Numbered from the stretch's first letter, positions 21,751 through 34,204 are shown. The stretch is DNA of 64,000 nt from Chaetoceros tenuissimus (GCA_021927905.1 BLLK01000047.1:930001-994000); one strand, 5' to 3'. Notes: generated by a model not told the origin, from the sequence alone. Program-made: numbers and translations.

Positions 21751-23408
21751 ATGAAGATACTCAAACTTTCATCACTTTACTTATTGAGTCTGGCACAAAC
21801 TACCTTCACATATGCACAAGATGACGTATGCTCCTGTAGTCCATCCATTTACAAATGGACACTTGACTTTTCATCGTCGTGCAGTTACACAGGATTTCCT
21901 GATCCAGATGGTTCCATTGGAATTGAGATTGGACCGGATGAAGGAGTCAGAGACGCTTCGTGTCAAATCACCATGGAGAATCAATTGACGAGTGAAGCTT
22001 TCATGACTCCTGTGAAAGTTACAGGATATCAAATCATTGAACAAGATGCAAGTGCTACAGCTTTGAAAACTGTTAGTGAGAGTGATTTAGAGTTGACGGA
22101 TGGAGCAATCATTGAGTATACTTCTTTTACTACCATGGCAGGACTTGAAGTGGAGGACTATCCATTCTTTTTGTTTGTGATTGTCTTTGCCGAAAATGCA
22201 AATGGGGAAGAGATTCAGTTGGAAACTTTGGTCAAGTTTAGTGGTACTTGTGCACTTGAAGTTTTTGGAAACGGAGATACCATTGGCTGGCTCAAATTTG
22301 TAAGTAACGTGTGTATATGTGCAAGATCCAGATCGAGTCAAGTGAAAAAGAGAGTACAGAACACAATCTATGCCATGGAATATGTTTTGTACATAGCTGC
22401 AATCATGCTCTTTTCTCCTTTCAACTAGGCATTAGATTTCACTTCTAATATTGATTGCAAATATATGCATTTTACACAAATCAATACTAACTAGATCATG
22501 TCATTTGTCAAATTCACAGGAAGGAAGCGTACCTGCTCAAGATCAATATTGTGGCATTTCATCCGAAGCACCGTCCTTTCTGCCATCATCTTCACCGACA
22601 TCCAGTCCAACTGCAAGTCCTACAGCTTCACCAACGCCAAATGTAAGTGTCGAAAAGACTGATAACAATGCTTTCCCTGTCATTCTTTATGACTTCTCAA
22701 TCTTGTGCATGAATATGCTCTAATATCTATCTTTACTGTATCATATAGCCTACAAACTCTCCTTCAGTCAGTCCGTCAGCTTCGCCTTCGGTCAGTCCAA
22801 GCATTGAAGATTCTTCTGTTCCAACAGAGACCCCGTCAGCTTCGCCTTCGGTCAGTCCAAGCATTGAAGATTCTTCTGTTCCAACAGAGACCCCGTCAGT
22901 TCGTCCGACTTTCATGCCTTCGCCAAGCCCAAGTAAGGTCGCATCGGATATTCCATCCTCTTCACCCACCACAAGTTCTCCGTCGGTCAAACCATCGCCT
23001 ATGCCATCATTTGAAGGATCGGCACCACCTACCACTTCACAAATACCGACCATTTCACCATCAAAAACACCAACTTTGATTCCAACGAATAGTCCGTCAA
23101 AGAATCCTACCGATTCACCGGCACATAGTATTCCAATTGCTACTCCGGTATCAATTCCAAGCCAAGCACCTTCTTCCAAACCAAGTAGCAGTGGATTTAG
23201 TAAAGGAAAGGGTGGAAAGAGTAGCAAGAGTCTGAAAAGCAAAAATGGAAAGTCATCCAAAGCCACCAAAGGCAAAAAGAGTAAATCTATCAAGGGTATT
23301 CATAAACATGCCAATGGAGATGAATGGGAAGATGTGGATGGAGATTGGGAGTATCCTTTGCACAGTAAAGGTTCCAGTCATAAAAAGACAAGGCAGTTGA
23401 GAGCATAG
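21751..23408 (+). CDS. Secreted protein with Pro/Ser/Thr region and silaffin-like Lys/Ser tail, 443 aa
   Basis: Three exons: 21751-22299, 22520-22642 and 22749-23408, all joined in phase 0 at GTAAG...AG introns. The signal peptide is MKILKLSSLYLLSLAQTTFT. Residues about 25-195 form a Cys-containing extracellular domain of unknown type. Residues about 205-375 are Pro/Ser/Thr repeats (SPTASPTPN, SPSVSPSIEDSSVPTET), probably heavily glycosylated. The end is a Lys/Ser/Gly-rich block (GKGGKSSKSLKSKNGKSSK) and an acidic patch (GDEWEDVDGDWEY). Lys-Ser clusters behind a signal peptide recall silaffins and other biosilica proteins, so a frustule or girdle-band role is possible but inferred. A perfect 60-bp tandem duplication sits in exon 3. 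Confidence 0.8.
22773..22892 (+). repeat. 60-bp coding tandem repeat, two copies
   Basis: Lines up base for base with a period of exactly 60 (22773-22832 and 22833-22892, the second being identical to about 22872). It encodes a 20-residue Pro/Ser/Glu unit, so copy-number change keeps the reading frame. Confidence 0.9.
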
Positions 23409-23966
23409 GCGATTTAGGTTTCCTTGCAGGTTACTTGTTTACCTCGTTGTGGATTCTATTTATGTGAATTATGAGGTTTTGTGTTTGTAAGCTGCTGTGA
23501 AGACTCAGATTTTATACTTCCATGAGAGAATGTTGTGGAAATATTCTTTGGAAGAAAGCTTAGGAAATATTCCTGTGAGTTGATGTTTTAGTCTCGTTGT
23601 GGATTCGGTTACGAATATTATGAGATTTGTAGTTTAACTCGCTGTGTGGAATAGTCTATTAATTTCCTTTAATTTAATGCATATCATGAGAAAAGAATAT
23701 GATAGTTGAAGACCAAAGATCTTGCGGTATCTTTGACGAAGTATCGCATCAATCATGTAGTTTCGTTTCTGTTCGTGGTGTACGTAAAATCTACACCGCG
23801 CCATAAATAAAAGCGTTAAAAGTGGTTTTAGGCTTCTTTTAATCCTCACCACCAAAACAGAGAAAGCACGAAAGTGAACGAGAGAGCGTTCTTGTGTCAA
23901 CATATCATAATAAAATCAACTTGATCAAAAGTAGAATTACAATAACCTTAACCATATAAAAAGAAG
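23409..23966. other. Intergenic with a diverged 145-bp-period duplication
   Basis: Sequence around 23440-23505 (CTCGTTGTGGATTC ... ATTATGAG) recurs with changes around 23585-23650. It looks like a decayed local duplication in the 3' flank of the secreted-protein gene. No coding frame. Confidence 0.5.
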
Positions 23967-25815
23967 ATGTTCAAAGTCAAAGATGCCAGATATGAATTAT
24001 GGCATCACAAGTGCATTTGTGATACGAGCGAAATAAGGTGAGTGAAGAGTGAAAAGCCACAATAAGAAATATGAGCAAGAAGCACCATACAAGACAAGGG
24101 AAGGTATCGTCTAGTATGATGAAGATGAAGAATGAGATCATATCTTTACCTCTAACTTAAGTGGGGTCGATACTTTGTACACGATACAAACTGTTTATCT
24201 TTTGCATCTGAATCTAAATGTACATCTAACGAGTCCTTTGTATCTTCTTCTTCCTCTCATTTTTCATAGGTTCTGCAAATGTAGTGCTAATCTCCATCTG
24301 CACTGTAAGGTGTGCTTCAGTGGATACATGGTACCAAGAAAAGGACAGAGAGGTTTATTCTGGGGTTGCAGTAAGTATAAGCTTTTTGTTAAATAAAAAA
24401 TATAAATTGTATTTTATACATGACCCTGACTCCAAATCTTTTCCATGATAGACATGTATGATAAGAAAGGATGCGAGTTTACCATGTCTTGGGGACCCCC
24501 TCATGATTCGCATGCTAGAAAGGAATTGATGTATTTACAAGAAGAGGAGAGATCAAAAGAAGAGCTCAAGAAATCGCAAGAAGAGGGAGTACGTGACCAA
24601 TATGAAATCCAATGGCTCATGGAATGCATCTGTGGAGGAGCTAAAAACTTGAATTCCGATGGATGCTCAAAGAGATCACAAGGAGGCTGTGGTCGACTTC
24701 CTCTATGCCCTAGAGCATGTGGAGGTATGTTAGAACTGAGGGGGGAAGAACGCAAATGGTGGAGTTGCTCAAATCGTAATACTGGCTGCTACTTTACAAA
24801 GAAATATCTTCCTCACGAGCACATTAAGAGAGTGTATGCTCAAAAGGCTACTCTAAAGAAAGACTCGAAGCAAACTGAGCATACAAATCTAAATGAGCCA
24901 GAACAATTCATTGACTTTGGTCAAGATGCTGATCAGAGAGAAGCTTCTCTACCTGTCCAACCTTTTTCGATGAATGATACAAAGAAGCCTCATACCATCA
25001 AGAATCCATACAACACGCCTATCAAGAAACGAAAAGTTATTGAAAATCCGTTTAATACACCATCAATTCAACTTTCTAGCGATTCCATCCAAATTGACGA
25101 AAGAGAGACATTATTGTCTCATACACAAATCTCGAATGTTGAGACTAAGAAGCCTCATATTATCAATCCATACAGTACTCCTAAGAAGCCAAAGGTAGCA
25201 ATCAAGAATCCCTACAACACTCCATCTCCAATCCCAAAGAGACTGTATGAGAATATGACAGGGAAAAATATGCCAAATACCTACAAAAAGGTAGAAAACT
25301 CTTCTCCAGTCCAACAGCAAAAAGAAAGTATTGCATCATCTCTCGTCAGTCCAACCTCTGAAGTAGCTTCGAATATTAATCAATCTCCTCCATCCGAAGA
25401 AATATCGAACTTTTCTATTCATCGCGATGAGAAGATTGAAGCATCTCTTGTACCATCTGTTAATGTCCAAGACAAAAATACAGAGCTATGTGTAGTGATG
25501 CAAAAATTGGCACAGAAATACATGGACAAAGGTGATGTATATCGTAGTAAAGCTTACAATAATCTCGTCCATACGCTCAGACATCTACCGTTTAAAATAG
25601 ATTTGGAGAATGTGGACGACATTGGAAATCCCAAAAATCCTTCCAAAGTAAGAGGTACGTAGACTCAGCAGATTTATCGTCGTTTGAGAGTTCAATTTAC
25701 TGAATTATTTCTGTTTCACTGATAAATAGGAATCGGAAAAGGAATTACTTCCAAAATTAAAGAATTCCTTGAAACAGGAAAGCTACAAGCACTTGATGAG
25801 AACAAGGAGAAGTAG
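23967..25815 (+). CDS. Topoisomerase-type zinc-finger protein with Pol-beta-like HhH domain, 486 aa
   Basis: Four exons: 23967-24037, 24270-24370, 24452-25654 and 25730-25815, all GT-AG and frame-consistent (start MFKVKDARYELWHHKCICDT). C4 zinc fingers of the kind at topoisomerase C-termini: CKVC...RKGQRGLFWGCNMYDKKGC near residues 38-70 and CPRACGG...WWSCSNRNTGC near 145-180, with more CxC pairs around them. The middle (about 215-340) is disordered with four NPYNTP-like motifs. The end, KYMDKGDVYRSKAYNNLVHTL ... VRGIGKGITSKIKEFLETGKL, matches the helix-hairpin-helix 8-kDa domain of DNA polymerase beta/lambda. The polymerase itself is missing. A DNA-repair or DNA-end-binding adaptor is likely. 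Confidence 0.78.
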
Positions 25816-26219
25816 AACTATTTCTGAAACGATTCTTATGATTCACTTTTTCATATTTATTTCATGCATATTCATATTCACATAATTACATAGTTACATT
25901 TGATATTATTCCACTTGATTTTATCATGATTTTTTTCGCATGTATTTCAAAATCAGACTAGTAATTTATGTGATAGTGATAGACTTTGTGATAATTATCT
26001 TGCATGTTTTATTCAATTTTCAACGCAAAATGTGTTTAAAATTTTTCTTTTCGGAGAAACGGAGAAGGTTTTTCTTTGTTAAATATAATACTAAGATTCA
26101 TCATTCTACGGCTTTGATGGATTGAATTGCCTTGATGGTGGCGCAAATAAAAATAATGATTTCTATTCAGTTTTGAGTGAGTAGGATCCCAAAGAAGATA
26201 GAGGATTGTTTCATGAAGC
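25816..26219. other. Convergent intergenic region
   Basis: Very AT-rich gap between the zinc-finger gene and the histone H3 3' element. No coding support. Confidence 0.4.
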
Positions 26220-26293
26220 GGAATTGAAAAATTCCTGTTGTGTTTGTGGAAAGAAGAAAGAGACACATTGCTGCCTCTCTTCCAACTCTCTCT
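26219..26293 (-). repeat. 75-bp block shared by H3 and H2A 3' regions, copy 1
   Basis: Identical to 30311-30385 except one base. It lies 42 bases past the H3 stop codon and includes the histone stem-loop at its far end. Confidence 0.9.
26220..26235 (-). promoter_or_regulatory. Histone-type 3' stem-loop (H3)
   Basis: In mRNA sense GGAATT-TTTC-AATTCC: six perfect base pairs and a 4-base loop, 100 nt past the H3 stop. Size, loop and closing U-A pair match the replication-dependent histone 3' stem-loop; the lower stem differs from the animal consensus. Confidence 0.75.
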
Positions 26294-26334
26294 TGTTTAG
26301 TCCTAGTCTATGCTAAGCATACACCAAAATCTAT

Positions 26335-27437
<1,103 letters not shown>

Positions 27438-27546
27438 GCATCTCTTTAGAGGTGCTATGTTCTGTCTTCAGCTTTGATCTGGACTGTATAAAGTACAATC
27501 TAGGGCAAAGGTTTAGGATAGACAACACACAAAAACATACACAACA

Positions 27547-27562
27547 GGAATTTTTAAGTTCC
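27547..27562 (+). promoter_or_regulatory. Histone-type 3' stem-loop (H4)
   Basis: GGAATT-TTTA-AGTTCC: six pairs including one U-G wobble, loop TTTA. It is preceded by ACACAACA as in H3 and H2A and followed by CGC. It lies 110 nt past the stop. Confidence 0.72.
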
Positions 27563-28263
27563 GCTCTATCACATAGACCAGTTGCTCTGATTCAATCTAT
27601 TTTTCTAAATTTTTACACAGCGAGAATGAAGATTAGATATTGAAGTTCTACGACGCTGCAAAGTCTGATAGGACCTTTTGCAAACAAATGCAAAATATGA
27701 GATAATGAGAAAATATATGATCAAGTTCATCTTCTCCAAAATGTATCTATTGATGAGAGTCTGTGTTTCAAAATCAACAAAAGGATTTGCTTATAGATAA
27801 ATGGTCTAATTCCTCCCATTCTTGGACGAAAGGGTTGTGCGAAAGTCTCATCTTTTTAGTTGGAGCCTGTTGTATTAGATAGTAGTTGCAGTGATATGAT
27901 GCTAGCTAGATCATCTCTAAAGATGTGGTTGGTTTAGAGATTTCAGATCTTCGCAAATGCAAAACATTTTTTGACATTTTCCATAAACCCTGTCGACCCG
28001 TGATTTCCCGGAACCCCTGCCTCTTTGCACTTTCACTCATTTTTCAATGGCTGTCAAAGCCCGAAAGGAGATTACCTCATGATGACGTAGCTTAGTCCCA
28101 TCTTCTTTGCAACGTGTTTTGCATCTTCAACAGAGATTCTCTGTTTTCTTCATGAATTTTCATTTTTGTTCATTCAATATCAATCCATCTTCCATATGCT
28201 GGAAGTTCTTTCATCATAAACTGAACAATTAGCCTCCAATAATATCTAGATTCAAATCAGGAA
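27563..28263. other. Intergenic region between H4 and the transporter
   Basis: No frame with coding support. It ends in the transporter leader; nothing repetitive was seen. Confidence 0.4.
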
Positions 28264-30093
28264 ATGAAGACAGCGATGACGCCAACAGGAATTTACATCC
28301 TTTCAACACTTTGTAACTCCAGCAATGCCTTTCAATTTACTCCTCTCGTCCATCAAGGAAAGACCATCCATGCCTCCAATCAAAAGCATAGCAAACATGG
28401 ACTCCTCATAAGCCAACAAGGTATTCGTCGACATCCTACATATAATACGCATGCAAATAGAATACCGATTCTATTTAGTCAAGCGACTGATGAAGAAACA
28501 AAAATTTCATTCCCCAAATTTGGTCGAAAGAAAGAGACCTTTCAGACCACCAATACTAATGAATTGCAACAAATAAAAGATGAAGAAACAAATGAATTAC
28601 CATTCTCGGAATACTCAACCATTTTAATTCTATGTTGGTTTGTCGCTTTGCTATCAGCATTGGATAGAGTTGCAATGTCTGTGGCTATATTACCACTTTC
28701 CAATGAATTTCATTTATCAGAAACAGTAAAGGGTGAAATATCGTCTATATTTTCATTAGGATATGGGTTGGGAATTATACCAGCTGGATTACTCGTATCA
28801 GCTTTGTCACCTCGATTAATCATGGCTGTAGGAGTTTTACTATGGAGTTTGGCTACTTTTGGGACACCCATTGCTGCAAATTTAATTCATGTCGTACAGG
28901 ATGGTGCAACCATGTCAGATACGGAAATCATGACTTCCGTCAAGTATATTGCTGAGAATACGGTTCCTTTGTTGTTTATTCGTTCAGTAATGGGCGCTGC
29001 AGAGAGTGTCGTTCTTCCTACTATTCAGGTAAGTTGAACTCTTTTTCAATGATGCTGGTAGTTCTTGATCAAATTTTAACAACTCCACGTTTCGCAGAGA
29101 ATTTTGGCAAATTGGGTTCCAGCATCCAAAAAAAGTTTATCAATTGCAACAATTTATTCTGGTTTTCAGGTTGGGACTGTTTGTGCATATCTTTTGAGTC
29201 CCTCAGTTATGGATGGGTTTGGATGGAGAGGATTGTTTTATATTTATGGTGCCATTGGGGCACTATGGTTGGTTCCTTGGTGGTTACTCGCAAGGGATAG
29301 ACCTGTGGTAGAAGAAATAAATACAGATGGAACAATTTCGAAAAGAAAAATGGTTGTAGAGCAGAAATTAATTGATGAAAATGGTGAAGAAGCGGTTGGA
29401 ATTACATCAGGAACAATTACGTCGTGGGAAGATGCCACGAGTGTTTTTCAGGATGCGCCATGGAAAGCTATTTTGACATCAAAAGCTACATGGGCAGTGA
29501 TTATTGCACATGCTGCGAATAATTGGGGATTGTACACATTCTTATCGTGGACACCAACCTTTTACACTCAACAATACGGTTTGAATGTGAAAGAGTCGGC
29601 TTTCTTGTCTATTTTACCAAGCATAGCGGGAGCAGTAAGTGGACTTTCTGCAGGTTTTGCTGCAGATAAGATCATTGAACGATTCGTCGAAGATGATAAT
29701 ATTGATAAGAGAACTTTGGTGCGAAAGGCATTCCAAGGATTAGCACTGATTGGACCAGCTGCTTGTCTCTTTACTCTATCAAGCAATATACCAGAGAATC
29801 CAGCAACTGCTCAATTCCTCTTGACTGGTGCTGTTGGACTACAAGCCTTTAATTCTGCAGGGTATGGATCAGCTCCACAAGAGAAAGCCGGTGATCAATG
29901 GAGTGGGCTTTTGTATAGTATAACTACTCTACCAGGTGTCGTATTTGGCAGTGCCGGTGTTTACATTGCTGGTCAAATCCTTGATGCTACAGATAAAAAT
30001 TGGGCAGGAGTTTTTGGTCTCAATGCTTGTGTAGATTTGATTGGAGGATTGGCATTTATCGCGTTGTATAATTCCAAGAGAGAGTTTGAATAA
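28264..30093 (+). CDS. Plastid-type MFS anion/phosphate transporter, 586 aa
   Basis: Exon 1 is 28264-29028 and exon 2 is 29098-30093. The 69-base intron is GTAAGT...CGCAG, phase 0, joining LPTIQ to RILANWVPA. About twelve hydrophobic helices follow a roughly 110-residue extension that begins like a signal peptide and contains SNAFQF, a plastid-entry motif. The core carries ALDRVAMSVAILPLS and RSVMGAAESVVLPTIQ, characteristic of the SLC17/PHT4 (ANTR) group that moves phosphate or organic anions. It likely sits in a plastid membrane. It lies between the two histone pairs with no obvious functional link. Confidence 0.85.
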
Positions 30094-30310
30094 ATAAGTT
30101 GAGTCTTTTGATTGAAAATTTTTGGCACCTTAATAGATAATGATAGAAACAATTTCAATTATGGAGTTTATGTCTTTCATGAAGAATTCGTTTGGGTCCT
30201 AAATTGAATTAAAAATTTCTATCTCAGAAGACAAGAGATCTTCGTCTCGTCTTCATGGATTAAAAAAAGAAGAATCGTCAGGATCAACTGAAATCTCTGT
30301 TTGTGTGAAA

Positions 30311-30385
30311 CGGAATTGAAAAATTCCTGTTGTGTTTGTGGAAAGAAGAAAGAGACACATTGCTGCTTCTCTTCCAACTCTCTCT
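30311..30385 (-). repeat. 75-bp block shared by H3 and H2A 3' regions, copy 2
   Basis: Matches 26219-26293 at 74 of 75 positions. It lies 46 bases past the H2A stop. Confidence 0.9.
30312..30327 (-). promoter_or_regulatory. Histone-type 3' stem-loop (H2A)
   Basis: Same GGAATT-TTTC-AATTCC hairpin as H3, 105 nt past the H2A stop. Confidence 0.75.
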
Positions 30386-30431
30386 CTATATATTGTGTTT
30401 ATGTGATATTTACTATCCAAATATTCACTGC

Positions 30432-30800
30432 TTACTTGGAGCTCTTCTTTGGAAGAAGAACAGCGTGAATGTTTGGAAGAACTCCTCCAGCAGCAATAGT
30501 TACTCCTCCAAGAAGCTTGTTCAACTCCTCATCGTTCTTCACAGCAAGGGTAATGTGTCTTGGCACAATACGGCTCTTCTTGTTGTCACGAGCAGCGTTT
30601 CCTGCAAGCTCAAGGATCTCAGCACAAAGGTACTCAAGAACAGCTGCAAGGTATACTGGAGCTCCTCCTCCAATACGGGTTCCGTACTTTCCTTGACGAA
30701 GGTAACGTCCGATACGTCCCACTGGGAACTGAAGTCCTGCCTTTGCAGAAGATGAGGTGGATTTCTTCTCTCCACGGCCTCCCTTTCCTTTTCCTGACAT
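30432..30800 (-). CDS. H2A: Histone H2A, 122 aa
   Basis: Canonical H2A fold: [37 protein letters not shown] and [20 protein letters not shown]. The tail ends KKSSK with no SQ[E/D] motif, so this is not the H2A.X form, and it lacks H2A.Z signatures. Divergent from H2B, intronless. Confidence 0.97.
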   Translation of the reverse strand: MSGKGKGGRGEKKSTSSSAKAGLQFPVGRIGRYLRQGKYGTRIGGGAPVYLAAVLEYLCAEILELAGNAARDNKKSRIVPRHITLAVKNDEELNKLLGGVTIAAGGVLPNIHAVLLPKKSSK

Positions 30801-31093
30801 GATTGATTAGTTGGTGATCTTGTTAGAACGACTTTGCGTTTTATTATGAAGGAAGGGAAGAAGTTTCAATTTTTTGTTTCGTTTTGAAAGTTGGCGCCTC
30901 ATCCGCGCCGCTTTTGGATGCTCCGTAGAAACTCACGTAGAAATTCTTTCCATTTCGCGCCGGGGGCTCAATTATTTTTCACCCCCTCCCTTTTGGCGCC
31001 TGTTTGAAACAAAATTTGAAACGAACCTCTGTTTCTTCTCCATTCTTATGTTCTCACAATCTCAATAGATTCAAAACTATAACTACTTTCAAA
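30801..31093. promoter_or_regulatory. Divergent H2A/H2B promoter
   Basis: 293 bases with GGCGCC at 30893-30898, TTTCGCGCC near 30953 and TTTTGGCGCC at 30991-31000 (E2F-like). CCGTAGAAACTCACGTAGAA lies at about 30923-30942 and TTCACCCC at 30979. It shares the CACGTAG, TTCACCCC and GCGCC boxes with the H3/H4 promoter. Confidence 0.7.
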
Positions 31094-31447
31094 ATGGCAA
31101 AGACCCCATCCAAGAAGAGTGCTAAGGCACCAAAGAAGGCAGCTACTGGAAAAAAGAGATCCAAGAAGCGTGTTGAATCCTACTCCTCCTACATCTACAA
31201 GGTATTGAAGCAGGTACACCCAGATACTGGAATCTCCAAGAAGGGTATGTCCATCATGAACTCCTTCATCAACGATATCTTTGAGCGTATCGCTACTGAG
31301 GCAGGAAAGCTTACTACCTACAACAAGAAGGCAACTCTTTCTTCCCGCGAGATCCAGACCGCTGTTCGTCTTATGCTTCCAGGAGAGCTTGCTAAGCACG
31401 CTGTTTCCGAGGGAACCAAGGCAGTAACCAAGTTCTCTTCTGCTTAA
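31094..31447 (+). CDS. H2B: Histone H2B, 117 aa
   Basis: Start at ATG 31094 ([15 protein letters not shown]); the upstream in-frame extension to 31004 is leader. The core [20 protein letters not shown] ... [20 protein letters not shown] is canonical, with the ubiquitin-acceptor context AVTKFSSA at the end. Intronless. Confidence 0.97.
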   Translation: MAKTPSKKSAKAPKKAATGKKRSKKRVESYSSYIYKVLKQVHPDTGISKKGMSIMNSFINDIFERIATEAGKLTTYNKKATLSSREIQTAVRLMLPGELAKHAVSEGTKAVTKFSSA

Positions 31448-31527
31448 GTCATGTATATACATTATATCAAAAAATATTATTGTTAGTATCTTGTCATTTA
31501 GTTGAGAGGATGCTATCATAACCATCA

Positions 31528-31543
31528 GGATTTTTTCAAATCC
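31528..31543 (+). promoter_or_regulatory. Histone-type 3' stem-loop (H2B)
   Basis: GGATTT-TTTC-AAATCC, 81 nt past the stop. Relative to H3/H2A the fourth pair is swapped (A-T to T-A) with pairing kept. It is preceded by CA and followed by GCTC like the others. Confidence 0.75.
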
Positions 31544-32239
31544 GCTCAGTTCAATCAAAGCCGCAGAATGAATCTTAGTATTTTATATCTATCTCACCAG
31601 ATTTCAACCTTGACCAAGAGATCGCTTTCATTTATTTTAGAGCTTCGTTGTTTCTCTCGTTTTAGGATCCATGGATGGAGAAGGAGGGCAGGTTTCATGG
31701 ACCCTCCCTAGAGAGCTCTTTCCCTCATCCAGGACCAGGTCCTTTGATAGAGTTTATGAGGACTCTTCCCATCTCTCTTTCAAAAGGGAAGGATCTCCGA
31801 AAATCACCTTTAATTGATTCCTGGTCTGAAAGAGAAGGATCTCCGAAAATCACCTTCCATTTATTAGTGGGCGGAAGTCCCTGATCTCCAAGTGGAATGG
31901 AAGAGCAAAATGGAAACTAAATCTCTGGAAAAATATCCGAATGGACTATGAAATTCAGTTCAAGACTAAATCATTAGATAGACCTCCAAAAATTCCAATC
32001 TATTTCGCATTTTCAATGCCTTCTCGAAGGAAATTTTCTCCCTCGAGTAGGGAATCTTCCTTCTTCTTTTTCCAACTTCCCTTGGTCGTGAGGATCCATC
32101 TTTTAATGAATAGAAGGTACCCTATGTACGTACGAGTACAGATATACGAGTAAAGCAGGAAACAGGAACAACATTCAAGCTGCTGTCAAGATCCTATGCT
32201 CTTTATTCATCAGAGCAAACAGCATTGTGACCTTTTTTC
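31544..32239. other. Intergenic with short direct repeats
   Basis: AAGGATCTCCGAAAATCACC occurs at 31789 and again 46 bases later. Several GGATCC-containing palindromic bits occur between 31665 and 32095. Overlapping small frames have no domains. Origin unknown. Confidence 0.45.
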
Positions 32240-32410
32240 TTATGCGATGAAAGTAAAGCATTGAAATCTTTGCCTCACTGGAGCTCGGAAGCGCTCTTTT
32301 GTATCTTTCTCTCCAGGACACCACAAAGGCACCAAGAACCAATATTCTGGATAACCCTGTGTAGAAAAAGAAAAATGCGGATACAGACTTTGTAGTATTT
32401 CGAATACCAT
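32240..32410 (-). CDS. Possible 39-aa microprotein or orphan terminal exon
   Basis: A strong acceptor (pyrimidine tract then ACACAG) precedes an open 39-codon stretch at 32240-32356 beginning GYPEYWFLVPLWCPGE. An ATG ending at an in-phase GTATTC donor just upstream would give a two-exon, 39-aa protein. The composition looks protein-like, but nothing else supports it. It follows the lipoyl synthase gene on the same strand, so it could also be untranslated sequence. Confidence 0.2.
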   Translation of the reverse strand: MVFEILQSLYPHFSFSTQGYPEYWFLVPLWCPGEKDTKERFRAPVRQRFQCFTFIA

Positions 32411-32540
32411 GCACTATTTATTTATCATAGAAGGAAGTCAATGAAAAAAATACCCTTGTCTTTTAGAAAATGATCTGTGGTATCAGTTCAATCTTCTTTT
32501 TGCAAATTATTTTGAGTCGCATATCCATTCCTTATCTTTC

Positions 32541-33798
32541 TTAGGTCTTGGAATCCTTTTCTTTTCTCTCCTTCTTAATCATGTGTTCCAAAAAGAATTC
32601 ACCAGCTTTGTAGCTACTTCTAACCATAGGTCCACTCGCTACATACTTAAATCCCATGCTTTCTCCAATCTTTCGGAACTCATCAAACTTTTCCGGTGTC
32701 ACATATTCTACCACACTCAAATGCTGCTCAGTTGGTCTAAGGTATTGTCCAAAGGTAACTACATCAACATCAATTGCTCTTAAATCTTTCATGGTTTGTA
32801 TAACTTCTTCATCCGTTTCACCAAGCCCAAGCATGACAGATGTCTTTGTGTAAAGATCTGGATTTACTTTTTTTGCATGTTCTAGAGTAGACAATGATTG
32901 TTTGTATCCCGCTCTAGGATCTCTCACAAACTACATTACAATGGACCATCAGAAAAAATATCAATTGCTATAATATATATGACATGCATACATGTATACT
33001 TTTGACTCTTACCTTTTGAAGTCTTTCTACCGTTTCAACATTATGTGCATATACATCCATACCACTCTTGGCAAGTTTTTCAACTGCTGCTAGATCTCCT
33101 CTAAAATCGCTTACTAAGCACTCAACAAGCATTTCTGGCTTTTGATGCTTAATCAATTCCACAGTAGTTGCAAAGTGTCCACTACCGCCATCTTCAATAT
33201 CATCTCTATCCACAGAAGTCAATACAATGTAATCCACACCCCAACGCGCTACTGCATCTGCAGTTTTGAATGGCTCAAAAGGATCAGGAGGCGGTGGAGT
33301 CTGTGAAGTATCCACTGCACAAAACATACATCCTCTGGTACATGTATCACCCAACAACATAATAGTACCTGTGCCCCCATTCCAGCATTCACCAATATTA
33401 GGACACTGCGCCTCTTCGCAAACTGTATGCAAAGTCAATTCTTCAAGTGAAGATTTCACTTCTGCATATCTTGATTGATCCGATTGCGATGGTGCTGGGA
33501 CACGAAACCATGATGGACGACCATTTGGCATTTCTGCTCCGACTTTCGGTCTACGGAGTCCATCTTCTTCCTCGTCTTCGGTTTGAAGTTGAGCGGGCAT
33601 AGGTAATCCTCCCCCTCCTGTCGATCCATCTCCTCGAGTGACAATGTATGGTTGTGCAGAGTCTGTTTTGACTTCATCGTCTGTTGTAGATTGAAGCACT
33701 AGTTTGGTGGCCCTTTGTGTTTGAAGTGTAGTGAATGCATTTGAAGTTGAAAGGTGCAACAGAAAAAATAACAGACTTCTTTTGGATATTATAGACAT
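32541..33798 (-). CDS. Lipoyl synthase, plastid type, 391 aa
   Basis: Radical-SAM enzyme that inserts two sulfurs into protein-bound octanoate to make lipoate. Exon 1 is 33013-33798 and exon 2 is 32541-32930. The 82-base intron is GTAAG...TGTAG, phase 0, joining ERLQK to FVRDPRAGY. The auxiliary cluster [12 protein letters not shown] and the radical-SAM cluster CTRGCMFC are intact, and the C-terminal RSSY serine motif is present. The leader is a signal peptide with TSNAF, the diatom plastid motif, so this is the plastid isoform serving plastid pyruvate dehydrogenase (inference). The Gly/Glu-rich 40-95 region is a transit segment. Confidence 0.94.
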
Positions 33799-34204
33799 GA
33801 TTTATTGAAACTTTGATGAAGGAATATATTCTTTGCTATGAATGGCAATAGCGGGGCCTAAAGGTATTTGATATATATGTTTCTAGGTATACCTCTTTTG
33901 TATTTGAACTTAGGTAGTGTGGTGGCAAACTCACAACTATGTAATTCAAATTCATGTCAAGTGAATGTGCTCATGCTACATGTGGCTGCTGCTCACTTTT
34001 CTGTTGAAGAATTTGACCTCGTTCGTCATTTTCAAACGGCATTTTTGGAACCGTTAAACAGTATCTCTCTACCTGATATGGTTTAGAATTCTAATGTTGT
34101 CATTGTTATTATTATTTTATATTATGTACATTGATACAATGGATTGTGTTTTTGAATAACCTATATATATGCATACAATCTCATGCATACAATAATACAT
34201 ATTT
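33799..34204. other. Intergenic, nothing recognised
   Basis: A 72-codon plus-strand frame (33868-34086) lacks support. The remainder is AT-rich 3' flank of the Myb/SANT-like gene. Confidence 0.4.

Noticed and set aside
22733-23293. 186-codon minus-strand Gly/Glu/Val frame
   Set aside because: Antisense of the Pro/Ser/Thr repeat coding region.
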